Shown one piece after another: positions 49,010 through 58,824 of a stretch of 64,000 bases of DNA. A program made the translations under genes and the position numbers. The stretch lies in contig JACAEN010000008.1 in NCBI GenBank assembly GCA_013388845.1, positions 30,412 through 94,411 of the forward strand, in the 5' to 3' direction. The notes below the pieces were generated by a model. That model had not been told where the DNA came from and searched no databases. It saw only the letters and a program-made list of their open reading frames with translations. The stretch is from Chloroflexota bacterium (GTDB lineage Bacteria; Chloroflexota; Dehalococcoidia; GIF9; AB-539-J10). Position 1 is the first letter of the stretch; every line of letters starts with the position of its first letter.

Positions 49010-49843
49010 TCACAGCAGTTTTTGGGCATTAGCCCCCAGAATTCTAACTTTGTCTTTCTCTGGAAGATGCGCAGATTGGATTTGGGCAAGCACCCGATTC
49101 TGGTGCACAAGAGGATAATCGCTGCCAAAAAGTATCTTATTACTGCCAATGACTTGATTCACCTGCTCAAAAATCTCGGGCTCATACAGGAAAATGGTGG
49201 CCGCGGTATCGAAGAAGACATTAGCTAAAGCCTTACCTACTTCGGGCATCAGGGCATAAAAAGGCAACCCACCACCCCAGTGAGCACAAACAATCTTTAA
49301 ATTCGGGAAAGCCGTGATGAAGGAGTAGAGAATACCGGGGGTTATACTACCCTTGCCAGAGTAGTCATGCCCCACTGGCTCAGATGAGTGGGTCAGAAAA
49401 ATCAAGCCGTGCTTCAGCGCGGCATCGACCAGAGGCTTCATCGTTGCCTTATCAGTAAGGTCGAAGCCCTGCACATCGAACCTTAATTCGCCAATTCCCT
49501 TAGCCCCAGCCTTAGCACATCGCTTCAGTTCGGCTATGGCAGCATCTCTCGCCTTGGGTTGAACAGCACAAAAGCCGACAAGCCTTGTGGGATAGCGTGA
49601 TACTGAATCTAGAATATAGTCGTTTGTTTTCACACAGAGTTCGTGGCTGACCCAGCCGATGTTAAGAACGACTGACAAATCGATGCCGGCTTCATCCATG
49701 CTGGCAAGCAATTCCTCGGCCGTAGCTATCCTGGCTTTTGGCTTAGAATAAAGCAAAGAAAAACAAGGATCTCGCTTGATATATTCGTCACGCCTTTCCC
49801 TCAGCCAAGGGGGAAATATGTGGGTATGAAAATCTATAATCAC
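49010..49843 (-). CDS. Amidohydrolase family (TIM-barrel metal-dependent hydrolase)
   Basis: 'MIIDFHTHIFPPW', 'KIVCAHWGGGLPFY', 'KILFGSDYPLV'. Confidence 0.92.
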   Translation of the reverse strand: MIIDFHTHIFPPWLRERRDEYIKRDPCFSLLYSKPKARIATAEELLASMDEAGIDLSVVLNIGWVSHELCVKTNDYILDSVSRYPTRLVGFCAVQPKARDAAIAELKRCAKAGAKGIGELRFDVQGFDLTDKATMKPLVDAALKHGLIFLTHSSEPVGHDYSGKGSITPGILYSFITAFPNLKIVCAHWGGGLPFYALMPEVGKALANVFFDTAATIFLYEPEIFEQVNQVIGSNKILFGSDYPLVHQNRVLAQIQSAHLPEKDKVRILGANAQKLL

Positions 49844-49947
49844 TTAAGGCATTATACCCAAACGACGAAAAATACTAAACACTAATATTCCTAAAAATGA
49901 GAAACTAAGTCAGACAAGCAAAAAATAACGACACCTGAAATGTTAGG

Positions 49948-51567
49948 TCATATCTCAATTGTCCTACCTTCGGTGGGCAAGATGATATTTATCCCACTGC
50001 CACTGAGGTTATCCGTGTAGAATTCGGGATGCTCGGAGTGCACAGGGATTAGCACCTCTGGCTGAATCTCACGGGCAACTCTTAGCAAATCAGGGCCGCA
50101 GGCGTGACCAGAGGCGTGCAGCCCCTTCTCCTCTTCAGGTATTTCCCACTTACCATTTTTAGCTACAGGTAAGCCAAAACCTCGCATTTGGAACACGACA
50201 TCATCTTCTTTGAAACTCTCGTCCGGATGTCCCAGCCAGTGGTGTAGACGCCGGAAGTCCATCTCCTGTTCCTCATTGTGAGGTTCACTGGAGCTAAAGA
50301 CGTAAAGGCTGCCAGGCCGGGGGTGTATGCTGGGTAGCTCATTCAAATCGAAGAAGCTGAAGCAAAGGATGAAATCGCTTTGATCAGAACTAACATCCTT
50401 AGCCAGGACAATCTTGCTGGAGTATTCCTCGTAAATCTTTTTCAACCATTGAGCAGGGCTCTTACTGGCGGTTGTTTCCTGATAAATGACAATGGGACCT
50501 TCCTGGGCAATGTCCGGTATTTCTGGCTCAAGAAGGCGCATGATTCTCAAGAGGTAGGCATCTTTGGGCAGAATGGCTAGTTTCCTCTTAGTATCTCTGG
50601 CAACGTGCAAAAAGGTAAGCAAACGGTCTACATCTCTGGCAGGGAAATCGGCGATGACTAGGCCCTTGGCATTCCTGATGACCCTTAAGGCATTCTCGTA
50701 CACCTGCTGTTCAGAAACATTTGTGGCCTTGTCCACGTTAGTGCCTTCCAGAATTAATGCCCTGGGGTGTAGCTCGGCTGCCTTCTTTATAAATGCCTCA
50801 GTGAGCTTACCCCGCTTGCCATGAAGTCTCAGGTCGCCACTATAAACCACCCAGCCAGAGCTTGTCTCGATACCCCAGGCACAGGCACCAGGGATGGAGT
50901 GATCCACGGGAAAACACCGCAGATTAAAACTACATTTACTAATATCTCCCAGCGGTTGTGAGTCAAGTTTCTTCTGCCGAGTAGCTTTTCCCCAAAATTT
51001 TTCGGCGTCCTCACTCAGCCCCGATTTGTTAGCAATATAGAAGCGGCGTTGACGGTCACTGCCGCCGCTGGCAACATAAGCCCCTTGCCTCCATCCATTC
51101 AGACATTCCTCAACCCTAGGGGTGAAATAGCATACTTGTTGGTCGAAATCTGCCTTTCCTGAGTCTTGTATAGCCTTTGTGATAAAAGCCGTAGTCGCGG
51201 TGGCATACACCGGGATGTCCTCCCTCAAAAAAGATATGTGGCCAGAGTGGTCGAGATGGGCGTGGGTTAGCAGAACCCCGTCTACACCTTCAAGTTTGCG
51301 ATAATGCTCGGCTCGGCGAAACTGTTGCCACAGGTTTCCTGTCTCCAAATCAGTGCGGTAAATGCCCTCAAGGTGAGGAAGCAGCCCCATTACTAACAGG
51401 TCGAGAAGTCCGGCTCCGGCTCGGGGCTTCAAATATTCCTCGTAGAAAATTCGGTACTTACTATAGGGATAGCCGAAGTCCAGGAAAAGCTTCCCTTTGC
51501 CATCCTCAAGGAGGATCTTATTGCCCCCGATTTCCCGGACGCCGCCGTAGAACGTAAGCTTCACCAT
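49948..51567 (-). CDS. Metallo-beta-lactamase fold protein, RNase J/CPSF-like
   Basis: 'GVREIGGNKILLEDG', 'LLTHAHLDHSGHISFL', 'HASGHACGPDLLRVAREIQPEVLIPVHSEHPEFY'. Confidence 0.88.
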   Translation of the reverse strand: MVKLTFYGGVREIGGNKILLEDGKGKLFLDFGYPYSKYRIFYEEYLKPRAGAGLLDLLVMGLLPHLEGIYRTDLETGNLWQQFRRAEHYRKLEGVDGVLLTHAHLDHSGHISFLREDIPVYATATTAFITKAIQDSGKADFDQQVCYFTPRVEECLNGWRQGAYVASGGSDRQRRFYIANKSGLSEDAEKFWGKATRQKKLDSQPLGDISKCSFNLRCFPVDHSIPGACAWGIETSSGWVVYSGDLRLHGKRGKLTEAFIKKAAELHPRALILEGTNVDKATNVSEQQVYENALRVIRNAKGLVIADFPARDVDRLLTFLHVARDTKRKLAILPKDAYLLRIMRLLEPEIPDIAQEGPIVIYQETTASKSPAQWLKKIYEEYSSKIVLAKDVSSDQSDFILCFSFFDLNELPSIHPRPGSLYVFSSSEPHNEEQEMDFRRLHHWLGHPDESFKEDDVVFQMRGFGLPVAKNGKWEIPEEEKGLHASGHACGPDLLRVAREIQPEVLIPVHSEHPEFYTDNLSGSGINIILPTEGRTIEI

Positions 51568-51589
51568 ATCGGTACCGAAAATAGATTGA

Positions 51590-51895
51590 CTATCGTGTCC
51601 TAACAGTGATTTTCAAACTGTCTATCTTACCCACCCCCTTTAATGAAGAAACCATGCCGGTTATGGTGTTGGTGATAATCTCTTCGGGGAAGGGAGTAAG
51701 CGGAAGTTCATTCCCATTGACAATGAGCTTGACATCGCCCCGCTCCAGATGAAGTTCTAAGTCTTGTATGTTTTCAGCTCCTTTCAAGGAAGAGACCGCA
51801 CCAACCACAGTTCGAGCTAAGAACTCCTCGGCAAAGGGGTTGAGTTCGATAGATACTTTGTTGACCACAAGTTCTGCTCTGAGGTTCTTTCCCAT
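51590..51895 (-). CDS. Hypothetical protein with internal duplication (101 aa)
   Basis: 'IELNPFAEEFLARTVVGAVSSLKGAENIQDLELHL' and 'LPLTPFPEEIITNTITGMVSSLKGVGKIDSLKITV' align. Confidence 0.75.
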   Translation of the reverse strand: MGKNLRAELVVNKVSIELNPFAEEFLARTVVGAVSSLKGAENIQDLELHLERGDVKLIVNGNELPLTPFPEEIITNTITGMVSSLKGVGKIDSLKITVRTR

Positions 51896-51975
51896 TTTAC
51901 ACCTCCTGGTCTATAACCACGCTGTTTAATAATTTTGATTGCCCGTTCAACTGGCAATCAATATCTGGCGACACC

Positions 51976-53910
51976 TTACTTCTTCTTCACCTCTCCTTCT
52001 TTAAGCTCCTGATAGGCTTTGATTATTTCCTCCACGGAGCTTGCATCTTCCAGAGTCGTAAGGTCGCCTATACTGGTATTATTGGCTACGGCTTTCAAAA
52101 CCCGCCGCATGACCTTGCCACTCCTGGTCTTGGGTAGCTTCGTGACGAAATAAACTTCGTCAGGAACTGCTATAGGCCCTACCTCTTTTCGTATATGAGC
52201 AGCGAGGCCCTTTTTCAAGTCTGGAGAAGACTCAATTCCTTCTTTGAGCCGGGCAAAGACGACAATGCTCTCACCCTTCACCGGGTCAGCTTTGCCTACG
52301 ACTGCTGCTTCCACTATTTGGGGATGTGAAACGACAGCGTCCTCTAGTTCAGCAGTACCTATTCTATGCCCGGCTACTTTGAGCACTTCGTCAGCCCTCC
52401 CCAGGACCCAGAAGTATCCGTCTTTATCCTTCACAGCATAGTCACCGGCATAATAGACACCAGGAAAATGTGACCAATAGGTTTCCCTGTAACGTTCCGG
52501 GTCCCCATGTATGCCCAGGAGCATCCCCGGCCAGGGCCTCTTTATGACCAAAAAACCCCTCTGCTCCATCGGCGCGGGCTTACCATCCTCACCAACTACG
52601 TCAACCTCTACCCCGGGCAACGGCAGTGTTGCCGAGCCCCGCTTCAAAGGCAAACACTCTATGCCCGGGCAAGGCGAAATCATAATGCCACCAGTTTCAG
52701 TCTGCCACCATGTATCAACGATGGGACACCTCTCACCACCGACATTGCGGTAGAACCAGAGCCAGGCCTCAGGATTAATGGGCTCTCCTACACTCCCCAA
52801 TAACTCCAGACTGCTGAGGTCATGCTTTTTCACCATTTCCTCCCCATATCCCATAAACATCCTGATGGCTGTGGGCGAGGTATAGAACACGGTGACCCCA
52901 TATTTCTCGATAATATCCCACCATCTCTCAATCGTAGGATAATCAGGAGCCCCTTCGTAAATGACTGTAGCCGCCCCATGCGCCAGCGGGGCATACACTA
53001 TCTGGCTGTGTCCGGTAACCCACCCAATATCAGCAGTACACCAGTAGATCGATTCCTCTCGAAGATTGAAGACCCACTTATAAGCAGAACAATTGTGCAC
53101 CAGATAGCCACCTGTACTGTGCACGATTCCTTTGGGCTTCCCTGTGGTCCCCGAGGTGTATAGTATATAAAGGGGGTGATTTGACTCTACTAGCTCCGGT
53201 TCTACAAACAGAGCAGCATCTTTTAGCAAGTCATCAAGCCACGATTCCTTTGGTGTCTTTACGGTGACCGGAGAGTTAGTTCTCTTAACCACGATAACCT
53301 TCTCCACTGAGGGGCATTTTGTTACAGCCTCGTCGGCTATGTTCTTCAACGGGACCACCTTCCCCCGGCGAAATCCTCCATCAGCAGTTATTAGCAGCTT
53401 AGCTTGTATATCATTGACCCTATCAGCCAATGCCTGAGCACTGAAACCAGAGAAAATCACTGTGTGAATGGCTCCAATTCGGGCACAGGCCAGCATGAAA
53501 ATAAGCAGCTCCGGTATCATCGGCAGATATAGGGCAACTTTGTCTCCATCCCCTACACCGCAGTTCCTTAAAACTGAAGCATATCTGTTGACTTCCCGAT
53601 ATAACGTGGAATAGCTTAAGGCCCTGCTATCTCCCGACTCGCCCTCCCAGTATATGGCCACCTTGCTTCTACGCCACGTCTTAACATGGCGGTCCACACA
53701 TATATGCGATGCATTCAGTCTCCCCCCTAGAAACCATCTGGCAAAAGGCGGCTTCCACTCCAGCACTTTGTCCCAGGTCCTGAACCAATCCAGCTTACGC
53801 GCCTCCTCCGCCCAGAACTCCTCTGGCTCCTCCAGGGACTTCTGGTACATATCGAGGAATTTCTTCACAGGCAAGTATCTGAACTTAAATGGTAAAGATA
53901 ATTCAGTCAT
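51976..53910 (-). CDS. Acetyl-CoA synthetase family, paralogue 1 (Trp pocket)
   Basis: 'YTSGTTGKPKGIVHSTGGYLVH', 'DTWWQTETGG', 'PKTRSGKVMRR'. Confidence 0.95.
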   Translation of the reverse strand: MTELSLPFKFRYLPVKKFLDMYQKSLEEPEEFWAEEARKLDWFRTWDKVLEWKPPFARWFLGGRLNASHICVDRHVKTWRRSKVAIYWEGESGDSRALSYSTLYREVNRYASVLRNCGVGDGDKVALYLPMIPELLIFMLACARIGAIHTVIFSGFSAQALADRVNDIQAKLLITADGGFRRGKVVPLKNIADEAVTKCPSVEKVIVVKRTNSPVTVKTPKESWLDDLLKDAALFVEPELVESNHPLYILYTSGTTGKPKGIVHSTGGYLVHNCSAYKWVFNLREESIYWCTADIGWVTGHSQIVYAPLAHGAATVIYEGAPDYPTIERWWDIIEKYGVTVFYTSPTAIRMFMGYGEEMVKKHDLSSLELLGSVGEPINPEAWLWFYRNVGGERCPIVDTWWQTETGGIMISPCPGIECLPLKRGSATLPLPGVEVDVVGEDGKPAPMEQRGFLVIKRPWPGMLLGIHGDPERYRETYWSHFPGVYYAGDYAVKDKDGYFWVLGRADEVLKVAGHRIGTAELEDAVVSHPQIVEAAVVGKADPVKGESIVVFARLKEGIESSPDLKKGLAAHIRKEVGPIAVPDEVYFVTKLPKTRSGKVMRRVLKAVANNTSIGDLTTLEDASSVEEIIKAYQELKEGEVKKK

Positions 53911-54110
53911 AGCTTAAATCCTTCCCATGATTCATTTTGTAGCTGCCTGATTTATCAAGCACCACTTTTGTCATTGCCAGTGAAGAGTGGCAACCCCATA
54001 CCCTTCCACGAGATTGCTTCGTCCCGATAAATCGAGACTCGCAATGACAAACAGTCTGCACCCCTTGCGCTGCTTCACCACCAACCATGAAATCAATATC
54101 TGGCGGCACC

Positions 54111-56045
54111 CTACTTCTTCTTCACCTCCCCTTCTTTAAGCTCCTGATAGGCTTTGATTATTTCCTCCACGGAGCTTGCGTCTTCCAGAGTTGTGAGATC
54201 TCCTATGCTGGTATTATTAGCTACGGCCTTCAAAACCCGCCGCATGACCTTGCCACTCCTGGTCTTGGGTAGCTTCGTGACAAAATAAACTTCGTCAGGA
54301 ACTGCTATAGGCCCTACCTCTTTTCTTACATGACCAGCAAGTTCTTTTTTCAGGTCCGGAGAAGGCTCCGCACCTTCTTTGAGCCGGGCAAAGATGACGA
54401 TGCTCTCACCTTTCACCGGGTCAGCTTTGCCCACGACTGCTGCTTCCGCTATTTGAGGATGTGAAACGACAGCATCCTCTAATTCAGCAGTGCCTATTCT
54501 ATGCCCGGCTACTTTAAGCACCTCGTCAGCTCTCCCCAGGACCCAGAAGTATCCGTCTTTATCCTTTACGGCATAGTCACCAGTATAGTAAACACCGGGG
54601 AACCGCGACCAGTAAGTTTCCTTATAACGTTCTGGGTCTCCATGTATGCCCAGGAGCATCCCCGGCCAGGGCTTCTTTATGACCAAGAAACCCCTCTGCC
54701 CCATCGGCACTGGCTTACCATCCTCATCGAATATATCAACCTCTATCCCTGGCATCGGCAGTGTTACCGAGCCGGGCTTCAAAGGCACACACTCTATGCC
54801 CGGGCAAGGCGAGATCATATTGCCACCGGTTTCAGTCTGCCCCCAGGTATCAACAATGGGACACCTTTCACCACCGACATAGTGATAAAACCAGAGCCAG
54901 GCCTCAGGATTAATGGGCTCTCCCACACTCCCTAATAACTCCAGACTGCTGAGGTCGTACTTTTTCAGCATCTCCTCCCCATATCCCATAAACATCCTGA
55001 TGGCTGTCGGTGAGGTGTAAAATACGGTGACCCCATATTTCTCGATAATATCCCACCACCTTTCGATCGTGGGATAATCGGGAGCTCCTTCGTAAATGAC
55101 TGTGGCCGCCCCGTGTGCCAGCGGGGCATACACTATCTGGCTGTGCCCGGTAAGCCAGCCAATATCAGCAGTGCACCAGTACACTGATTCCTCTCGAAGA
55201 TTGAACACCCACTTATAAGCAGAACAATTGTGCACCAGATAACCACCTGTGCTGTGGACAATTCCTTTAGGCTTTCCTGTGGTCCCCGAGGTGTATAGTA
55301 TATAGAGGGGGTGATTTGACTCTACCGGCTCCGGTTCCACAAAGAGTGCTGCCTGTTCAAGCAGGTCGTCCAGCCATGATTCCTTGGGCGCCTTTACAGT
55401 GATTGGAGAGTTAGTCCTTTTAACCACAATAACCTTCTCCACCGAGGGGCATTTTGTTAAAGCTTCATCAACTATACTATTCAGCGGGACCACCTTCCCC
55501 CTCCGAAATCCTCCATCGGCAGTCACCAGCAGTTTGGCTTGTATATCGTTGACTCTATCAGCCACTGCTTGAGCACTGAAACCAGAGAAAATCACTGTGT
55601 GAATGGCTCCAATTCGGGCACAGGCCAGCATGAAAATAAGCAGCTCCGGTATCATCGGTAAATATAAGACAACATTGTCCCCTTTGCCTATACCACAATT
55701 CTTCAGGACGGAGGCAAACCTGTTAACTTCACGATATAACGTGGAATAGCTTAGGGCCCTGCTATCCCCTGGCTCGCCTTCCCAGTATATAGCCACCTTG
55801 CTTCTGCGCCACGTCTTGACATGGCGGTCCACACATATGTACGAAGCATTCAGCATCCCCCCGACAAACCATCTGGCAAAAGGCGGCTTCCATTCCAGCA
55901 CCTTGTCCCACGTCTTGAACCAATATAGCTTACGTGCCTCTGCCGCCCAGAACCCCTCAGGATCTTCCAGAGACTTCTGGTACACATCGAGGAATTTCTT
56001 AATAGGAAAGTATCTGGACTTAAATGGTAAGGATAATTCAGCCAT
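54111..56045 (-). CDS. Acetyl/acyl-CoA synthetase family, paralogue 2 (Gly pocket)
   Basis: Same architecture; 'DTWGQTETGG', 'PKTRSGKVMRR'. Confidence 0.95.
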   Translation of the reverse strand: MAELSLPFKSRYFPIKKFLDVYQKSLEDPEGFWAAEARKLYWFKTWDKVLEWKPPFARWFVGGMLNASYICVDRHVKTWRRSKVAIYWEGEPGDSRALSYSTLYREVNRFASVLKNCGIGKGDNVVLYLPMIPELLIFMLACARIGAIHTVIFSGFSAQAVADRVNDIQAKLLVTADGGFRRGKVVPLNSIVDEALTKCPSVEKVIVVKRTNSPITVKAPKESWLDDLLEQAALFVEPEPVESNHPLYILYTSGTTGKPKGIVHSTGGYLVHNCSAYKWVFNLREESVYWCTADIGWLTGHSQIVYAPLAHGAATVIYEGAPDYPTIERWWDIIEKYGVTVFYTSPTAIRMFMGYGEEMLKKYDLSSLELLGSVGEPINPEAWLWFYHYVGGERCPIVDTWGQTETGGNMISPCPGIECVPLKPGSVTLPMPGIEVDIFDEDGKPVPMGQRGFLVIKKPWPGMLLGIHGDPERYKETYWSRFPGVYYTGDYAVKDKDGYFWVLGRADEVLKVAGHRIGTAELEDAVVSHPQIAEAAVVGKADPVKGESIVIFARLKEGAEPSPDLKKELAGHVRKEVGPIAVPDEVYFVTKLPKTRSGKVMRRVLKAVANNTSIGDLTTLEDASSVEEIIKAYQELKEGEVKKK

Positions 56046-56208
56046 AGCTTAACCTTTCCGATTACGATTCTTCACATTTATGAGTCGCCTGATTTGTCAG
56101 GCATCTCTTTCATCATTGTCAGCAAAGCGCAGCATTCCCATGCCCATCCACAAGATTGCTTCGTCCCGATAGATCGGGACTCGCAATGACAGATAGTGTG
56201 GCGACGTC

Positions 56209-58155
56209 TTACTTCTTGTTTCCCTTCTTCTTTACCTTCCCTTCTTTGAGCTCCTGATAAGCCTTGATTACCTCTTCTACGGAGCTTTCATCTTCCAGAG
56301 CTGTGAGGTCTCCTATGCTGGTACCATTAGCCACGGCTTTCAAAACTCGCCGCATAATTGTGCCACTCCTCGTCTTGGGTAGCTTGGCCACAAAATAAAC
56401 CTCATCAGGTACTGCCACGGGACCTAGCGCCCTCCGTATATGATCAGCCAAGTCCTTTTTCAAGTCCGGGGAAGGCTCAACGCCTTCTTCAAGCCGGGCA
56501 AACATGACGATGCTTTCACCTTTCACCGGATGAAGTTTACCTATAACTGCTGCTTCAGCTATTTTGGGATTTGATATAGCAGCATCCTCTAGTTCAGCAG
56601 TGCCTATTCTATGGCCGGCCACTTTAAGCACTTCATCAGCCCTCCCCAGAATCCAGAAGTATCCATCTTCGTCCCTTACAGCATAGTCACCAGTATAGTA
56701 AACGCCAGGAAACCGTGACCAATATTCTTTCTTGTAACGTTCCGGCCCTCCGTATATGCCCAGGAGCATCCCCGGCCAGGGCCTCTTTATGACCAGAAAA
56801 CCTCTGTGCTCCAGCGGCACCGGTTTGCCATCCTCATCTACTACCTCAGCCTCTACTCCAGGCAGCGGTAGCGTTACTGAGCCAGGTTTCAATGGTATGC
56901 ACTCTATGCCCGGGCAAGGTGAAATCAGGGCACTACCAGTTTCAGTTTGTCCCCAGGTATCAGCAATGGGACACCTTTCACCACCGACATTACGGTAAAA
57001 CCAGAGCCAGGCTTCAGGATTAATAGGCTCTCCCACGCTCCCTAATAACTCCAGAGTGCTGAGGTCATGCTTTTTCACCATTTCTTCCCTATACCCCATG
57101 AACCTCCTGATAGCTGTGGGCGAGGTGTAAAATATGGTGACTCCATATTTCTCGATAATATCCCACCATCTTTCAATTGTAGGATAGTCAGGAGCACCCT
57201 CGTAAATGACTGTGGCCGCCCCATGTGCTAATGGGGCATATACTATCTGGCTGTGCCCGGTAACCCACCCAATATCAGCAGTGCACCAGTAGACTGATTC
57301 TTCCCGAAGACCGAAAACCCACTTATAAGCAGAGCAATTGTGCACCAGATAGCCACCCGTACTGTGGATAACTCCTTTAGGCTTTCCTGTAGTCCCCGAG
57401 GTATACAGCACATAAAGGGGATGATTTGATTCTATCGACTCCGGTTCCACGAAGAGTCCTGCCTTATCCAGCAGGTCATCCAGCCATGATTCCTTTGGCG
57501 TCTTCAAAGTGACCGAAACACCAGCCCTCTTAACCAGAATAACCTTCTCCACCGAGGGACATTTTGTTAAGGCTTCATCAACTATACTCTTTAGCGGGAT
57601 CACCTTCCCCCTCCGAAATCCTCCATCAGCAGTTACTAGCAGCTTGGCTTGTATATCATTGACCCTATCAGCCAATGCCTGAGCACCAAAGCCGGAAAAA
57701 ATCACTGTATGAATAGCCCCGATCCTGGCACAGGCCAGCATGAAAATAGGTAGCTCCGGTATCATGGGCAGATATAGGGCAACTTTGTCCCCATCCCCTA
57801 CACCACAGTCCCTTAAAACTGAAGCATATCTGTTGACTTCACGATACAACGTGGAATAGCTTAAGACCCTGCTATCTCCCGGCTCGCCTTCCCAGTATAT
57901 AGCCACCTTGCTCCTCCGCCAGGATTTAGCATGACGGTCCACACATATATACGAAGCATTCAGCATCCCCCCGACAAACCATCTGGCAAAAGGCGGCTTC
58001 CATTCCAGTACCTTGTCCCACGTTCTAAACCAATCTAGCTGACGTGCCTGTTCCGCCCAGAACTCCTCCGGCTCCTCCAGAGACCTCTGGTACATATTGA
58101 GAAATTTCTTCATAGGGATATAACTTGATTCAAATGGTAAAGATAATTCAGCCAT
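56209..58155 (-). CDS. Acetyl/acyl-CoA synthetase family, paralogue 3 (Gly pocket, catalytic-Lys position Thr)
   Basis: 'DTWGQTETGSALI', 'PKTRSGTIMRR'. Confidence 0.93.
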   Translation of the reverse strand: MAELSLPFESSYIPMKKFLNMYQRSLEEPEEFWAEQARQLDWFRTWDKVLEWKPPFARWFVGGMLNASYICVDRHAKSWRRSKVAIYWEGEPGDSRVLSYSTLYREVNRYASVLRDCGVGDGDKVALYLPMIPELPIFMLACARIGAIHTVIFSGFGAQALADRVNDIQAKLLVTADGGFRRGKVIPLKSIVDEALTKCPSVEKVILVKRAGVSVTLKTPKESWLDDLLDKAGLFVEPESIESNHPLYVLYTSGTTGKPKGVIHSTGGYLVHNCSAYKWVFGLREESVYWCTADIGWVTGHSQIVYAPLAHGAATVIYEGAPDYPTIERWWDIIEKYGVTIFYTSPTAIRRFMGYREEMVKKHDLSTLELLGSVGEPINPEAWLWFYRNVGGERCPIADTWGQTETGSALISPCPGIECIPLKPGSVTLPLPGVEAEVVDEDGKPVPLEHRGFLVIKRPWPGMLLGIYGGPERYKKEYWSRFPGVYYTGDYAVRDEDGYFWILGRADEVLKVAGHRIGTAELEDAAISNPKIAEAAVIGKLHPVKGESIVMFARLEEGVEPSPDLKKDLADHIRRALGPVAVPDEVYFVAKLPKTRSGTIMRRVLKAVANGTSIGDLTALEDESSVEEVIKAYQELKEGKVKKKGNKK

Positions 58156-58184
58156 AGCTTAACCTCCTGCAATTATTACAAGGG

Positions 58185-58532
58185 TTAGACCTCTACCAGG
58201 ACTTCGCCATCTTGAAGCCCTACATTATACACCATAAGGCTCTTGGACATCTTAAGGGCTTTACCTACCTTCGACATCAGCCCTCCTTTTAACCAACGGA
58301 CTACCCGACCATTACTAATATCAAATTGAGAGCCATGCCGGGGACAAGTGACCACTGTGCCTTCCAATCTACCCTGTGATAGATCGCCCTTCATATGAGG
58401 GCAGCGATTATCAGTGGCATAGTACTTATCTCCGACTCTGGCCAGAAGGATTTCACGCCCTGCTATCCTTACCATTTTCATTGTTCCGTCTTTCAGTTCG
58501 TCTATTTTAGATACCTCTATGAACTGACCCAT
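58185..58532 (-). CDS. Rieske [2Fe-2S] domain protein
   Basis: 'CPHMKGDLSQGRLEGTVVTCPRHGSQFDI' CxH...CxxH. Confidence 0.95.
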   Translation of the reverse strand: MGQFIEVSKIDELKDGTMKMVRIAGREILLARVGDKYYATDNRCPHMKGDLSQGRLEGTVVTCPRHGSQFDISNGRVVRWLKGGLMSKVGKALKMSKSLMVYNVGLQDGEVLVEV

Positions 58533-58652
58533 AAAGCACCTCCTTTAACAAATCCGAGCTATCAAGCAAATCCTTGCCCACCTCGCCAGACTACCTTCCT
58601 AAATTTCTCCCGAGGGTAGGCATTGCTAGCTATCTTCTCCCTCCCTGTAAAT

Positions 58653-58808
58653 TTAATTCTTCCCCTTGGCGAGGTATTTCTCAGGGTTCTGGTCGAAAGC
58701 CTTCTTGCAACCAACAGCACAGAAATAGTATCTCTTTCCTTTGTACATGGAAGTAGCTGCTGCCTTAGCTTCCTGTACCTGCATCTTGCAAACTGGATCT
58801 ATGGCCAT
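58653..58808 (-). CDS. YHS domain protein
   Basis: 'MAIDPVCKMQVQEAKAAATSMYKGKRYYFCAVGCKKAFDQNPEKYL'; ATG 58808. Confidence 0.93.
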   Translation of the reverse strand: MAIDPVCKMQVQEAKAAATSMYKGKRYYFCAVGCKKAFDQNPEKYLAKGKN

Positions 58809-58824
58809 TGAGCACCTCCTTTCC

